Shown: piece by piece, positions 46,387 through 58,195 of the stretch
How the letters are laid out: every line of letters begins with the position of its first letter
Position numbering within the stretch: position 1 is the first letter of the stretch
Source: Dasypus novemcinctus
Lineage: Eukaryota; Chordata; Mammalia; Cingulata; Dasypodidae
Length of the DNA: 64,000 bases
Reading direction: 5' to 3'
NCBI RefSeq assembly: GCF_030445035.2
Contig: NC_080694.1
Span: 68,649,147 to 68,713,146, forward strand
Made by a program: the position numbers and the translations under genes
The notes under the pieces: generated by a model
The model's database searches: none
What the model saw: only the letters and a program-made list of their open reading frames with translations
Told to the model about the DNA's origin: nothing

Positions 46387-46985
46387 TAAAGGTTATATTT
46401 GAAAATCCTAGAGTCAACATTGTGCTTAATGGGGAGAGATCGACAGCTTTCCCTCTATGATCAGAAAAGATCAAGGATGCCATTAGGGAGATGAAAATCA
46501 AAGCTACAAGGAGATATCATTTCACACCTACTAGAATGGCCACTTAAAACAAAACAGAAAACTACAAGTGTTGGAGAGGATGTGAAGGGATATGGAAGCT
46601 TATTCACTGCTGGTGGGAGTGTAGCATGGTAAAACCACTGTGGAAATCTATTTGGTGATTCCTAAGGAAGTTAGGTATAGCTCTACCATGTGAACTGGCA
46701 TTTCCACTACTAGGTAATAACCAGAAGAACTGAGAGCAGTTGCACGAACAAACATCTAAACACCAAGGTTTATAGCAACTGTATTCACATTTGCCAAAAA
46801 GATGCAAACAACCCAGGTGTCCCTCAACTGACAAATGTATAAACAAACTGTAGTACCTACACACGATGGAATACTATTCAGCTACAAGAAGAAATGAAGT
46901 CGTGAAGCATATGACAACGTGAATGAACCTAGAGGACAATATGTTGAGTGAAGCAAGCCAGGCACAGAAGGACAAATTGCATGTG

Positions 46986-48559
46986 ACACACACACATACG
47001 CACAGCATAAAAACCTTTTATTTCTCATCTCAGATTGTATCAGCGATTTCCCATTGATTCATTGAGATTACTATTATCTCAGGATCGAGAACTTAACATA
47101 CTTACCGAAACTTGTAGAACCATTCCTGAAGAATCAGGCAGCCTTCCTTAAACAGCGCAGCCCTTCCCAAGGTCTCCAAGCTAATGCCTGCCATCTCCTC
47201 TTCTGGCCCTTCCATGAGGTTCAGGGCTCCTGCTCCGTTTCTCTTTGGCACCCTCTACAAGGAGAGGGGGGGCGGGTTTGGAACCACAGCCAGAGTCTGA
47301 GTTCAGGACACATGGATGAAGAAGCTGATTGCCTGATGCATATCTGTGTCAGTTACTGAGACATAGACAAGGGCGCCGCTTGTCTCCGCAGTGAGCCTCC
47401 TTGTTCCAAACCTGGTGTTGATTGTCTTCCCCTCAATGTTTAAGAACATGCCCAAGGAGGAGAGGAAACCAGGAGGTGGCTCTTGTGACACAGGTGACTT
47501 CTCTTGTACCTAACATGACCCAGGGACCCTGCGTTCTCCCTCCCAGAGGAGTAACATTGATTATTCCCAAGCACTAGGGCAGGTTGGCAGTGAGGTCATC
47601 CCATTTTTCTTTTTTCAGATTCTCTGGCCTCTTAACCTCAAACTTCCCCCAAGTCTTCTTGATTCGATTTATGATGCTTCCAGGTGTTGAAAGAGGACAC
47701 TGAGGGATGGTTGAGTGCTTACGAGGCTGTCCTTGCAATTAAATGTAGATTAATCTTGTGTACCTTGGAGTCCTGTTCACAGCACCCTCTACCTGCCTCC
47801 CCACAGTGTGTTGGCCCCTTCTACTTATCCAGGAACTTAAGGCTTCTCTGGCTTATGGACTCTCCATCCCTCAAGAAACCTACTCTTACTTTCTACATGC
47901 CCCTCTTCTGAGAATATCCCTGAGCATAATTGATGGGCAGGCATACCTGGAGGCCAGATCCACAATGATATAAAATACATACACTAATACCTATGCCTGC
48001 AAATATCAAGAGGAAAATTAGTAAAGCAGATCCCCAAATCGCACCCAGTTAGATTAAAAGGCATTATTATCCAAGGCATTTGTGGGGGGAAAAAAGATTG
48101 AAATGGGCAACGCAAGAGGTTGTAATTCATAACCAGACTGACTGCTGGATGTGTGGACAGTTGCCAATTTCCACAGGGGGTCAAAGCCCTCGGATAATAA
48201 AGTGGTTCTTTTAATACAGGTCTTTCCATATTTCCTGTCATCAAAAACATACCAGCAGGCACATCTATTTTATCAAAGTAGATATGAATATGTGCAACTG
48301 AATTTGTACTGGAATTTCCTATCCACACATTTCTTAGGTTTTGAACTTTTGAATAAAATAGACACTCTGTCAGTTAACACCCAGGAAGACCTCTGTGGAA
48401 TAAACAATCAAAGAGAATGTGATTTATGTGTAGATAGACACACATACACATCTTGACTGGATTTGTAAAATAGGTAAAATCTATATTGGTATATACACTT
48501 TTGGGGGTTGGAATGCGACTGTATAGGTAGGGGTAATTATACAAATAAGGAGATAGTGC
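46986..48559. other. Intergenic DNA, nothing recognised
   Basis: This is mostly single-copy-looking sequence with no repeat or gene that I can name. A minus-strand frame of 62 codons at 47,303-47,491 stands out for its ordinary amino-acid mix (part reads TSGALVYVSVTDTDMHQAIS), but I cannot assign it. Confidence 0.5.
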
Positions 48560-48631
48560 TGCTGAAACCCAGGATTGAACAAAGGACCTTCAGGGCTTCA
48601 GTCTAGCAGCTCCCAAATGAGCCATTTCAAC
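48560..48631 (-). pseudogene. tRNA-Phe(GAA) pseudogene outside the repeats
   Basis: On the minus strand it starts GTTGAAATGGCTCATTTGGG and ends with GTTCAATCCTGGGTTTCAGC. Anticodon GAA is kept, and the acceptor retains the conventional GAAA/TTTC pattern. The D stem is rearranged and one base short, and the anticodon stem is mispaired. It lies outside the duplicated core and has the standard acceptor type, so it seems a separate tRNA-Phe lineage. Confidence 0.78.
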
Positions 48632-49515
48632 AAACATCATATACGCTACAGATGATCTTTCAAAACATTACTTGAGGTTTTCCTTAGCAACGTTCTTGGA
48701 TTCTTCCGTATGTCACCGTATTTTGTCTAACATCACCTAAGCACTCACTGAAACCATCTGGGCCCTAGTGCCATCCTAGTTTGAAAATAAGATCCAATTT
48801 TCCAGACTGTAAATGAGTTGTCAGGCGATGGGGGAGTGAATAGGTGGAACAAGCAAAGCAGGAAGAGCCTTTTCCACGTGGTCCCGCCTCCAGCAACACT
48901 GCTCAGAAAACTAGGGGGAAAATGAGTTATTGAACCTCTCCTCCTCTTCTCTTGTCCTCTGCTCCCTTTCTGTCCCCTCCCCGCCCCTCCCCTCCGCTCC
49001 TCTCCTATATCTCTTCCCTCCCCCCATCTCTCTCTCTCCTTTCGGTCCTTTTCCCCCCTTGTTTTGCTCTTCAATGACATTGCAAAACAGAAAAGAGCAT
49101 CACTGGGCACACTAATGTGGTGCCGGGCTCCGTGCATCTGATTGCAGGACTCCTGGGCGAGCCAATGCTCTTCCCTAATTCCTCCCTTTTCCTTGTCTTC
49201 CTTGGGCTGACACGGCAGCACTGCGTGGTGCAGGAGCCCAGGAAGCAGGATATAGGGAAGCACCAGATAATGCGTTTAGCTCCTTACGAGCACGTAAAAC
49301 GGAGAATTGGAGAATTGTTGGGGATTGTGGGGAGCAGGCGAAAGTTCATGGTTTCTAAGAGGTGTTCGTAGTTGCTACACCAAGGGTTCAGGATGCTGCT
49401 GCTGCTGCTGCTGGTGACTGCCCGTGCGAAAACGAGCGAGAGCGTGTTACCTCTCCAGTTCCCTGTAGAGCGAGGGAGAAGCTTACACCCCGGTAACTCA
49501 GAGGAAAAGCGAAGG
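48632..49515. other. Intergenic DNA with a pyrimidine-rich tract
   Basis: Plus-strand CTCC/CCTC-rich sequence is found at about 48,935-49,060. No gene is recognised. A 172-codon minus frame (48,745-49,263) owes its length to the low-complexity tract and shows no domain. Confidence 0.5.
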
Positions 49516-49587
49516 TGGAGGCACTGGGGATCGAACCCAGGGCCTCGTGCATGCTAAGCACGCGCTCTACCACTGAGCTATGCCCCC
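49516..49587 (-). tRNA. tRNA-Ala(AGC)
   Basis: The 72-bp fold is complete on the minus strand: acceptor GGGGGCA/TGCCTCC (with one G:U), D arm GCTCAGTGGTAGAGC, anticodon stem CGTGC/GCACG with AGC (plus-strand positions 49553-49555), and T arm CTGGG/CCCAG with loop TTCGATC. The A box TAGCTCAGTGG and B box GGTTCGATCCC are canonical. A TTTT terminator lies 8 bases past the 3' end (plus-strand AAAA 49505-49508). It would read GCT/GCC codons after A34 modification. It is not part of the three-copy cassette. It looks functional. Confidence 0.93.
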
Positions 49588-50600
49588 TCCCTGCGCGCCA
49601 GTCGGAAGAAGGACTTCCTTAAATGGTCTGAAACGTTCAAGTTCCGTGTGTCTATTTCTTCCTGGCATTTTTTTTTTGGGCATAGTTCTGAAGTAAGGAA
49701 CAAGCGCCGCATGTGTGACGCGTGAACCAGCAGAACCACCTAGAAAGCGCATCTGGCGGAGCCTCGGGCCCCGCCTCCAGGCACGCTCCACGCGCAGGTT
49801 CCCACAGCCGCGCGCTGCTTCTGGACTGCGGAGCTCTGCACTCCCAGGCGTTAGCGCTGAGGTAAGGGATGGAGGCGGGTGATTTTCTCGGTCTCTCCGT
49901 GTGGAGGTTAGAAACCTTCACGCACAGCCTGCAGGTCAGCAGGACTAGGAAGGTCCTAGGAGCAGAAACGTGTCATTCGGGTCACAGTCGTCACCCCTGG
50001 TATGTCCACTTAACCCACTGGAGTTTCTCAGGCCGATTTTGGGAAGAAAAATAACTCCACAGGGTGCTTCCTGTGTAAGTCCCAGGTTCAGGCCCGGCGC
50101 TTCCTTCTCTTTCTGGCTTTTACTAGCCCTGCCCTCACTCCATCTCTCTCCTCTTTCCTGCTCACTCGTGAAGGGTCCAGTGGATGCTTTTTGCGTTATT
50201 CCGTTTCTACTCCCTGAGCCTTTCTCCTCTCCAAGCGCCGGCATCAGCAAGAGGAAGCCCGGAGGGAAGGAGAAGAGGAGCCCGGCAGCACCTGCTCCAA
50301 GCGAGAAGCCTGCGGCCAGGAGCGGCCGTGCAAACTGAGATCCATTTAGGATCTCGTGGAGGGGAAGGACGACGGAAACACGGAGAGAAACAGAAAAATA
50401 ATGGCCCTACGGACATTTTCTTCCCACTGCTCTTGGTTAGTTGAACGGTCAGATCTGCAGTCAGGTTGGGAGATTCAACAGAAAAGAAAAAAGTTTCCAG
50501 TCCATTTCTCTGCTCCTAGTTTTCTACCACCTTCTCCATTTGCCAGTCCAGCCTCTTTACTGTCTGACCCAAGAAGCTGTGCTGCAGTGATCGGATCCTA
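49588..50600. other. CpG-rich stretch, possible promoter/first exon
   Basis: GC- and CpG-rich sequence around 49,700-49,870 ends in GCTGAGGTAAGG, a good 5' splice site at about 49,860. A second plus-strand frame ends at 50,338 with a basic tail (SKRKPGGKEKRSPAAPAPSE). These could be remnants or the start of a gene, but I recognise no product and see no second exon. Confidence 0.35.
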
Positions 50601-52385
50601 AGGCAGGGGAGCTCTATCACATTCCCCAATGGAACACCAACAACCCCCCAAGTGCAAGGGCAAAGACCAGTGAAGAAGGATGGTCCAATGAGGGGCCCTT
50701 GATACTGATGACTAAGCTTATGAGCCCGTGTGCTTGAAATTTCAACTAGGCCTGGAGCTGCAGCGTGCTGAGAGTTACCTCCTGAGAACCTCCATCTTGT
50801 TCAAATGTGACCACTCTCTAAGCCAAACTCAGCATGTAAATGCATTACCTTCCCCCCAGCATGGGACATGAATCCCAGGGATGAACCTCCCTGGCTCGGA
50901 GGGTTTACTACCATCACCAGCTGGTGATGCAACTAGAAAAAGACCTTGAATAAAAGGGGGAAGTGGTAAAGAGAAATGAGTTCATATGACTAAGAGACTT
51001 CAAAGTGAATCAGCAGGTCATAAGAGGGTCACACTAACACATGTCTCAGCAGGATCCCAGAGACAGCCAAAGTAGATAAAAACTAGATACTTGTGCTCCT
51101 GAGGGCTACAGAGACACACAGGTTCTGTGGTTATGACGGACAACGCTGGAGTTCATTGCCTTGTCAGTGGGCTCTACTGTGGAATTTGTGCTCCTGATTG
51201 TGATGGAGTTGGACTTAGATGTGACGTCTCTACACATGCCTCTTTTGTCACTTTTACTGAACTTGTGATTGGCGCTGAGGTTTGTGTATGCTCAGAACTT
51301 GAATATCTGGACTGTCCATGTGCCAGCTGGGTTCTGAGCCTCAGCAGAGTTGCAACATCTACTCTCTGGTTCATTGGATTTACCCAGGTCAGCTAATGGG
51401 GAAGTGAGAATGGTCAACCACCACATCAGGGAACCGAGAGTGTATACAACTGCAAGTAGGAGAATGCATCTATCAGCCATGTGGGATCTAAGGCCCCTCT
51501 CAATTTAGAGGTGGAGTGGACAGTGCCATCCCAGGGCAATAATATGGACTGGAGTGGATTTGCTGGTATTCTACTATTGAACTGTTGTGACTCTAGCAAT
51601 GGAAGTAATTGTATCATTGATGTGGAGACGGTGGCCACGGGAGTTGTTGAGGGAGGGAGAGGTGTGATATGGGGCATTTTCGGGGCTTGGAGTTGTCCCA
51701 AATGAAATTGCTGGGACAGATGCAGGCCATTGTATATCTTGCTATAACCCACTGGATGGGCTGGAGGAGAGTGTGAACTACAATGTAAACTATGGTCCAT
51801 GCAGTGTGGCAGTGCTCCAGGGTGCATTCACCAAATGCAATAAATGTGCCTTACTGATGAAAGGGAATGTTGATGTGGGAGGAGCGGAGGTGGGGTGGAG
51901 AATGGAGTATACAGGAACCTCTTAGGTTGTTTTTTTTAAAGATTTATTTATTTATTTCTCTCCCCTTCCCCCCCCCCCCCGCCCACCCACCCCAGTTGTC
52001 TGTTCTCTGTGTCTATTTGTTGCGTGTTCCTTGTCCCCTTCTGTTGTCAGCGGCACGGGAATCTGTTTCTTTTTGTTGCCATCATCTTGTTGTGTCAGCT
52101 CTCTGTGTGTGCGGCACCATTCCTGGGCAGGCTGCACTTTCTTTTGTGCTGGGAGGCTCTCCTTCCGGGGCACACTCCTTGTGCATGGGCACTCCTTGCC
52201 CTCGTCAACACTGCACATGGGCCAGCTCCACATGGGTCAAGGAAGCCCAGGGTTTGAACCACGGACCTCCCATGTGGTAGATGGACGGCCTAACCACTGG
52301 GCCAAGTCCGCTTGCCTCTTGTGTTTTTTAATGTAATGTCTTATGCGATCTATTTATCTTTTTTAAGAAAAGACAATAAAAAATC
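50601..52385 (+). mobile_element. Xenarthran retroposon with nested SINE
   Basis: This is a third, diverged copy of the family at 17,384 and 30,228, from GGGGAGCTCTATCACATTCC to the A-rich end (GAAAAGACAATAAAAAATC). It is split near its tail by the DAS SINE at about 51,931-52,312. The stretch from 51,000 to 51,700 differs notably from the other two, suggesting an older or separate subfamily. Confidence 0.78.
51931..52312 (-). mobile_element. DAS SINE, antisense, in the retroposon
   Basis: It has T-rich and poly-C left parts (GATTTATTTATTTATTTCTC) and a tRNA-like head at the right (GGACCTCCCATGTGGTAG, CCACTGGGCCAAGTCCG). CCTCTT flanks both sides (about 51,917 and 52,315) as part of the target repeat. 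Confidence 0.85.
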
Positions 52386-53544
52386 AGAATGGTTTATAAC
52401 CATAAATCTGTAACCTTTTTAAGGAAAAAAAAAGCTTTCCATCTTTGAGCAGCTAGCTGAGAAAGCAGTCATGAAGACCTTGCTAAACTGTGGTTTATTA
52501 ACCACTGAAATCAGGACAAATTTGATGTGCTTCAGACCACCCAGGACTAAGAAATTGCATGTTTTCTCCTCACAAGTCCCCTGGCGAGGGAAGCCCCTCT
52601 GGACCCGTCCAGGGATGGAGGCAGCCACACCTCCAGCTTCAAGTCTCACCTGTGCCCCGCACGGTCAACGCCCGTCAGCAGCTTCAGCTTCTTCCTCCAG
52701 ACTTGTTCGTCCTGCTCAGGACATCCTCTGCTGTACCCAGGTGTCCCACACCACCACCCCAGGACTTTCACTGACCCTGATGCCAGAGTCTTAGCAGAAA
52801 TCCAGGGGGCTGGGTTCAAAGAAAATACCAGAAAAAATGTCCTTGAAAATCGAGGTCCTCATGAAAAGAGATGTCAGAAAATCTTCAGCCCCCAAATGAA
52901 AGGTACAGGTGTCACACAGACAGTCTCTCTTGTGACATTGTTTGAACACGACGGACTCAAAGTGTCCATGAAAACCTTCATGCAGGTGTGTGCTAAGCAC
53001 TGCCATACCTGCGTGGAATTCTGCAGAAGCTTGCATCTGGAAGCCTGGGTTTTCACTTGGCCAAGGAAGAGGGAAGTGAGGACTGTAAAGGGTCCCTTGG
53101 AACTGGGGAATTAGGAGTTCTTTCATATGCATTTCTGGAAAACAAAAGATGGCTTGACCTTAGATTGAATTTGTCTGCTGATTCAATGTTTCTCTTGGTT
53201 CTCAGGCTTTCCCAGGAAAGCAGCTGTTTTGGATGAAGTCAGAAAGCATATTGTAGAAGGAGGTGGCGAGTAACTTAAAGCATATTGGGGGATGGGAATG
53301 GAGTGGGGGTCGGCAGTAACTGAAAATCTGACAGGTTTAGGAAACACTGGCTAGAAAACCCCAGCCTGGATGGTGTGAGCTGAGTTTTGGGAAAGACCAC
53401 ACCCAGAGAGAGGTAGAGGTGTTGGAGGGATGATGGGAAGAAGTGGGTCTGAGGCTGCTGGGTGGTGTGAAGAGGGATGAGGAGGGGTCGGGATAGGAAA
53501 GTGGAGAGAAGAGGCTTAAATATGGCTCTTTAGGTACGGATAAG
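52386..53544. other. Intergenic DNA, nothing recognised
   Basis: This is relatively GC-balanced, non-repeat-looking sequence. The longest frame (52,471-52,794, 107 codons) has no recognisable motif. It ends at the left edge of copy C. Confidence 0.5.
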
Positions 53545-54002
53545 ATTTGGAAGGACAAAGAGGTAGGACCTGTTCCAGATCTGCATCTTTTTTCTGGGTC
53601 CTCCAGGTATAAAAAATATAGGAGTCACATGTGTTTTAAGGTAAATTGGTCAAAAAATTTGTTCGTAGAAAGACCTATTCCTTTTACACACACTGCTGGA
53701 TTGGAGAGCGTTTTAGAATGTGTGTAGTTCGGTTTTTCTTTGAGGAGCAGGAGCAGCTAGTACGGATGATTTTTGGAAGAGCTACAGGGAAAGCAGATTC
53801 ACCCGACCCACGGGGGTTTTTGTGTTGGGAGCAGGTTGGTGAGTGTGGGGGAATTCTCTAGCTGCTTTTTTTTTTTTTCCTTAAGTATGTGAAATAAATT
53901 TGCAAGGGACTGATTTTAATAGGTTGCCTTGGAATTCAAGACGGAGTAAAAACAATAAATGGGCTTAATGACCTTTATTAAAAACTCTGTGAAAGCAAAC
54001 AT

Positions 54003-54066
54003 TCTGTCAGTAGGGCATCAGACTTTTAATCTGCGGGTTCAGGGCTCTAGCCCCTGTTCTGGGCAG
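54003..54066 (+). pseudogene. tRNA-Lys(TTT) remnant, copy C
   Basis: The anticodon arm (CAGACTTTTAATCTG) and part of the T arm remain. The acceptor 5' strand and most of the D arm are missing. It is paralogous to 20166-20237 and clearly dead. Confidence 0.82.
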
Positions 54067-55848
54067 TAGCACACCTTTTTCCTCCCCAATATACCCTTAA
54101 ATGCAAGAAAAGATGGAAGTTCATCTCACTTTTCTGTGGGGCATGGAGACAGGGTGGATGTGTGGATAGGAATGAAAATGAAGCAAAGAGTTCACAGCTT
54201 TAGACCTTTGACACGGGACCTTTCAGAGTCAGGAAAGGGGAGGGATCCCAGCTTGCGCAGATGGAAATGCATTTTACACAGCACACAAAGAAAAAGGCTT
54301 TTCCAGCTCCCTTTCCTTGTTATGTAGATTTTTAGGACTTTAATGTCCTTCATGTATTCAACATAGAATACTGATAATGAATAGACAAGAGGGAGAAAGA
54401 CTCTTCAGCAAAATCTCCTAGAAATCAAAGTATCACTCTGGTCCAACAGACTAAAGACATCAGCAGACTTCAAGAAGGATGAGGGAGTTTAACCAACAAT
54501 TTAAGTTTGAAGGCATTACTAGAAAACGCTCAAGCAACCAACCATCTCCTCCAGGTATTGAAAAGAGAGTAAGAGTGAAGCAGAGAAGCTCTAAACCTCA
54601 TTTCTGGAGTTTGGAATTCTGTTCTGGCCCTCTAATCAGCACTCCCGCCCACGCAGCTGTTTTACAGTGACTAGAGAACAACAACAATAATAAATAAATA
54701 AATAATGATAATAATAATAATAGAAAAATAATAAGTACGTGGGAAGAATGCACTAGCCCCCTAGATAAAATACCTCCTAAAATAAACAACTGGCCCAGGG
54801 CCCACTGCCAATGCTCAGCCAAGCAGCTTTCAAGGCCACACATTCTCCCTCCTGAGTGCCTGCTGTGGGCATTTTCACTGGACAAGGGCATCAAGAAGTA
54901 AGGACACCCCGCCTGGTAAGGGGTGTCAGACAGGCCAACGGGGAGCAAACCACATTCCCGTTCATCTCAAAGAGGCGTTGATTCAGCAGGCAACAGGTTC
55001 ATACGTAGCTCCAGTGCAGAAATCACAAAGCTTTGGAAATCCTGAAAAGGTGCATCAGAGGACGAGAAAATCCTGGGTGTTTTCTGTCATATAAAGCAAA
55101 TACGAGTGAGTTGACCCTGAAAAGAAAACAAACAGAAAAGGCGTCAGTTCCTTACCAGTGTAAGCTGCCAAATCTCCTTGGTATTCACATTTTACTTTTC
55201 ATCATTCAGTCCAATGTGTATGATGGAGAAATATTTCGTGCTTCACGTGGGGCCTCTGTTGAATGTTAACTGAGAGCCCCTGGTGCTGTTTAGAGTTAAA
55301 GCAAAGGGAAAAATGGAAGAATGAGAAAGTGCAGTGAAGTGAATATTACGAATATCAGTTGGGAATGTAGGATTCAGGTTTATTCCTCACTGTCGGGTGT
55401 GGAGGGCCTCGAACCCCGCCAGGCTTTATTTCGTTTCCAGCTCCTGACACTCACTCGCCTAGAAAGACTCCGGATTCGCAGCCCCAGTGTCTCCTCAGCG
55501 GACAGGACTCCCGGCGGCGCTCTCTGCGTGGGGTAGACCCGTGGTGGACCCTGTGGCTCCTCTGCCCGGAAAAAAATAAGAACGAAGGGAAACTGTCAGA
55601 GGGCGCTGATCTTTTCCTCTTCTTTCTGCCTTGCTTCTCTTTCACAACAGTATAAAATGGGGGCCCAGGTGGACTGCGCCCTAAAGGCACGACTTTTCGG
55701 TTGAAAGGTCTTCTTTCTGCCCTCTTCTAAGGTTCCAGAAGAGAAATCAGATAATCTTTAAAGTAACCACTTTCATGTGTGCGGAAAAGAGATTATATTT
55801 GGACATTAAACTCCAAGGTGTCGTTTCAAAAGTTGGAGAAGATACTTC
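54067..55848. other. Shared and C-specific non-coding DNA
   Basis: About 54,067-54,780 is not present in B and includes an (AAT)n-rich microsatellite at about 54,680-54,740. From about 54,840 the sequence follows copy B (for example GGACTCCCGGCGGCGCTCTC near 55,504). No gene is recognised. Confidence 0.5.
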
Positions 55849-55920
55849 TGGAGATGCCGGGAATCGAACCCGGGGCCTCGTGCATGCAAAGCACGCGCTC
55901 TACCGCTGAGCTACACCCCC
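55849..55920 (-). tRNA. tRNA-Ala(TGC), copy C
   Basis: The 72-bp fold is complete on the minus strand: acceptor GGGGGTG/CATCTCC with G:U pairs, D arm GCTCAGCGGTAGAGC, anticodon stem CGTGC/GCACG with TGC (plus-strand 55886-55888), and T arm CCGGG/CCCGG with TTCGATT. The A box TAGCTCAGCGG and B box GGTTCGATTCC are good. A T run (plus-strand AAAA 55828-55831) lies 17 bases downstream. It would decode GCA/GCG. Copy B's equivalent has lost both boxes, so this is the working member of the pair. Confidence 0.92.
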
Positions 55921-56260
55921 GCCTTGCTGTGGCCCTCTGGAAGACTTTCTCAGTTTAAGGATTAGCTATTTCTTGCGCCTCTTGCATTGTGGTATTAGCG
56001 TGACGTGCTAAAGGGTCTGAACCTTGTCGGGGAAACGGATTCTTTTCTTAACCTTCTTTCCCCCTTTGCAGTGTCACTGAAGAGCAAGACAGAAAAAGAA
56101 GGACCGGAAGAAGAGAGAGAGAAGCAGCTCGCTAGTTCATTTTCATTTCCCTTAGTTTCCTGAGCAATGTTCGAGTCGTGCAACTCCAGGGGCGACCGCG
56201 CAGAAAAGCTTCCTCCTGTTTGGCCTGATCCTCCCCTTTTCCTCCCTCTCCCTCTGTCAG

Positions 56261-56326
56261 CTCGTCCATTTGAAACCTGGATCGCGTTTTCATACCTGGG
56301 CGGCCCCGGAGCCCGTGTGTTCCCAG
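56261..56326 (+). other. Exon-like block upstream of tRNA-Phe (copy C)
   Basis: A 66-bp block lies between the acceptor CCCTCTCCCTCTGTCAG (ending 56260) and the donor GTGAGTGGG (56327). The frame ETWIAFSYLGGPGARVFP is open, as in B. It lies 116 bp upstream of tRNA-Phe. Function is unknown. Confidence 0.42.
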
Positions 56327-56442
56327 GTGAGTGGGTAGGTGAAGTTCAAAAGATTGGATTAATTGTGAAAGAACACTGAAACATCACTAACGAAACCTTT
56401 ATCATCTTTCTTGGAAGAAGGTCTAAAGTTTCGATTTAAAGG

Positions 56443-56515
56443 GCCGGGGTAGCTCAGTTGGGAGAGCGTTAGACTGAAGATCTAGAGGTCCCTGGTTCAA
56501 TCCCGGGTCCCGGCG
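56443..56515 (+). tRNA. tRNA-Phe(GAA), copy C
   Basis: The 73-bp fold is complete: acceptor GCCGGGG/TCCCGGC (last pair G:U), D arm GCTCAGTTGGGAGAGC, anticodon GAA at 56476-56478 in a TTAGA/TCTAG stem (one wobble), B box GGTTCAATCCC, and terminator TTTT at 56528-56531. Like copy B it has the G-rich acceptor rather than the usual GCCGAAA. It is likely transcribed. Slightly weaker pairing than B makes charging less certain. Confidence 0.83.
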
Positions 56516-56619
56516 TGCTCTCTTCTGTTTTGGTGTGTGCTTCCTTGCCCTCCCTTAACCTTGCATCCAATCCCCAAGAGTGGATCTATCACTAGAAGGT
56601 TTAATTCCTTTTTGCCAAT

Positions 56620-57050
56620 CCAATAAAGGAGTATACATATAGATTTGTTCTTTTTCTTTAAGAAAATCAATTTTATTGATACATGGTAATAATGCATAAA
56701 ACTCATCCGAAGTGTACAATCCATTGTATTTGGTATAACCATTTAATTGAGCATACATCACCTCAATCATCATTGCAGGCAGCCTTCCCCTGCTGTACAT
56801 AGGTGCTAAATCTGGCTATTTTTTCACAGTTACTTTTTTTATTTTTAAAGCAGTTTTATTGAGATATGTTCACATATCATACGCTCTATCCAAAGTGTAT
56901 ACTCAATGGCTTTTAGTGTAATCACAACATAACATTTTAGAATAATTTCATAACTCCACAAAGAACAGCTCCACGCCTCTCTCGCTCTCTTTTTAAATCA
57001 CTTTCTCATTTGGTTGTTTATTCCACTCAGGTCTCCCATGAAGTGTTATC
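56620..57050 (-). mobile_element. L1 3' UTR fragments, antisense (copy C)
   Basis: This is the paralog of 400-890 and 22,390-22,900 (AAATCAATTTTATTGATACA; GCAGTTTTATTGAGATATGT). A short piece present in A and B near the middle is missing. Confidence 0.72.
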
Positions 57051-58191
57051 TAACAGTGTGGATATTTTATTCAAAATTAGAAAACCTAGGAAATTAGGGA
57101 GGTAAGAATTTCCAACACCCTAATGCCATTGCACTTACACATTTCTACTTTGAGAATATCTACGTGTGTGGTGGGTAAGGGGTGTTTATAACCACAAGAA
57201 ACGTGGAGAAGAAATGTAATAACAGAACCACTATACCCTGTGTGTATCTATTTGATGCACTATATAGAAGGGAAATTTTGTAAATCAAAATTCTACATTT
57301 CTGAGTCCATTCCATTATTAAACTTTGGGAGTAAGGAAAATTGTTGAACATTAGTGAGCTTTTAAACAATTACAAGAATAGCCTCAAGTTTCTTGTTTCA
57401 AGATATCTCTGCAGCCTTGCACATCTGTCTGGAATATCCACATTTTAAGTTACTCCTGGTTGTGGATCCAGGTGAGGTCCAAAATCAGCATTTCTGTGTG
57501 AACCATGTTCTGAAACACTCACAAGGGCCCAGAATCCTGAGAAATGAAAGCAGGTGGGCAGTAGAGGCATCAGGACTCAGGTGCACACATCCGATTTTGT
57601 TCCCCTCTGACTTCAACATCTTTCTTTAAGTTATTTGTTAGAGATAATAATCCTTTATTTTTATCTTTTTGAACTATTGTTTTTCCTTTCAAAAGCTGTT
57701 TATGGTATAAAGTGTCTATTTTTCATCAACAGCCCTGAACACTGTGTCAGGAGAAAACATTTTACACTTCTCCAACATCAAAACTCCTTGGAAGAATACA
57801 ACCATAATAATGCTCGTGATAATCATTCACTTGCTTTTATTTATTAGCTTTACAAGGTAACAGTATATCCACTACAAGACTATAGCCATTAAATTATTGA
57901 GTTTGCAGTTTTCATATATTAAATCATGCCATATATGTTTTGTGGTATTTTCTTGTTAGGGAAATAGTAGGTGAATATTTAATTTTCTGTGCTTTCTAGA
58001 TTTTTCTTTATTGAATCTAATTTTATAGTTGCTGGGAAATGTGTTGTCTTTTACTAATTATACTAAATTAATTTTAGATTTCTTTAGCTGATCATTGTAT
58101 AATCTTACAATCTGTAAAACAAATTCACAATTCTGTTTCTTCCATTCTAATTATCAAAACTATTTTAGGGAACTGGATGTGGGTCTGTTGT
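57051..58191. other. Unassigned shared segment (copy C)
   Basis: This is the paralog of 1476-2637, uninterrupted by the copy A LTR, so it shows the empty site near 57,085. No gene is recognised. Confidence 0.55.
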
Positions 58192-58195
58192 GGAA

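Larger units (their letters stand above)
44930..46985 (+). mobile_element. L1 ORF2 fragment, sense, interrupted
   Basis: Plus-strand L1 ORF2 sequence (ATGAAATGGACAGATTCTTA near 45,039; TTCTACCAAACATATCAAGA) is interrupted at 45,632-46,386 by an LTR-like block, then resumes (GGTTATATTTGAAAATCC). It skips internal ORF2 sequence at about 46,475 and ends in late ORF2/3' sequence (GATGGAATACTATTCAGCTA near 46,865). It is a dead, internally deleted fragment. Confidence 0.82.

Noticed and set aside
47303-47491. Possible exon of an unknown gene on the minus strand
   Set aside because: Normal-looking residue composition alone is weak evidence. I saw no convincing splice sites and no family match.
48745-49263. 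172-codon minus-strand frame
   Set aside because: Its length comes from a low-complexity pyrimidine tract giving Arg/Glu/Gly-rich peptide. No family is recognised.
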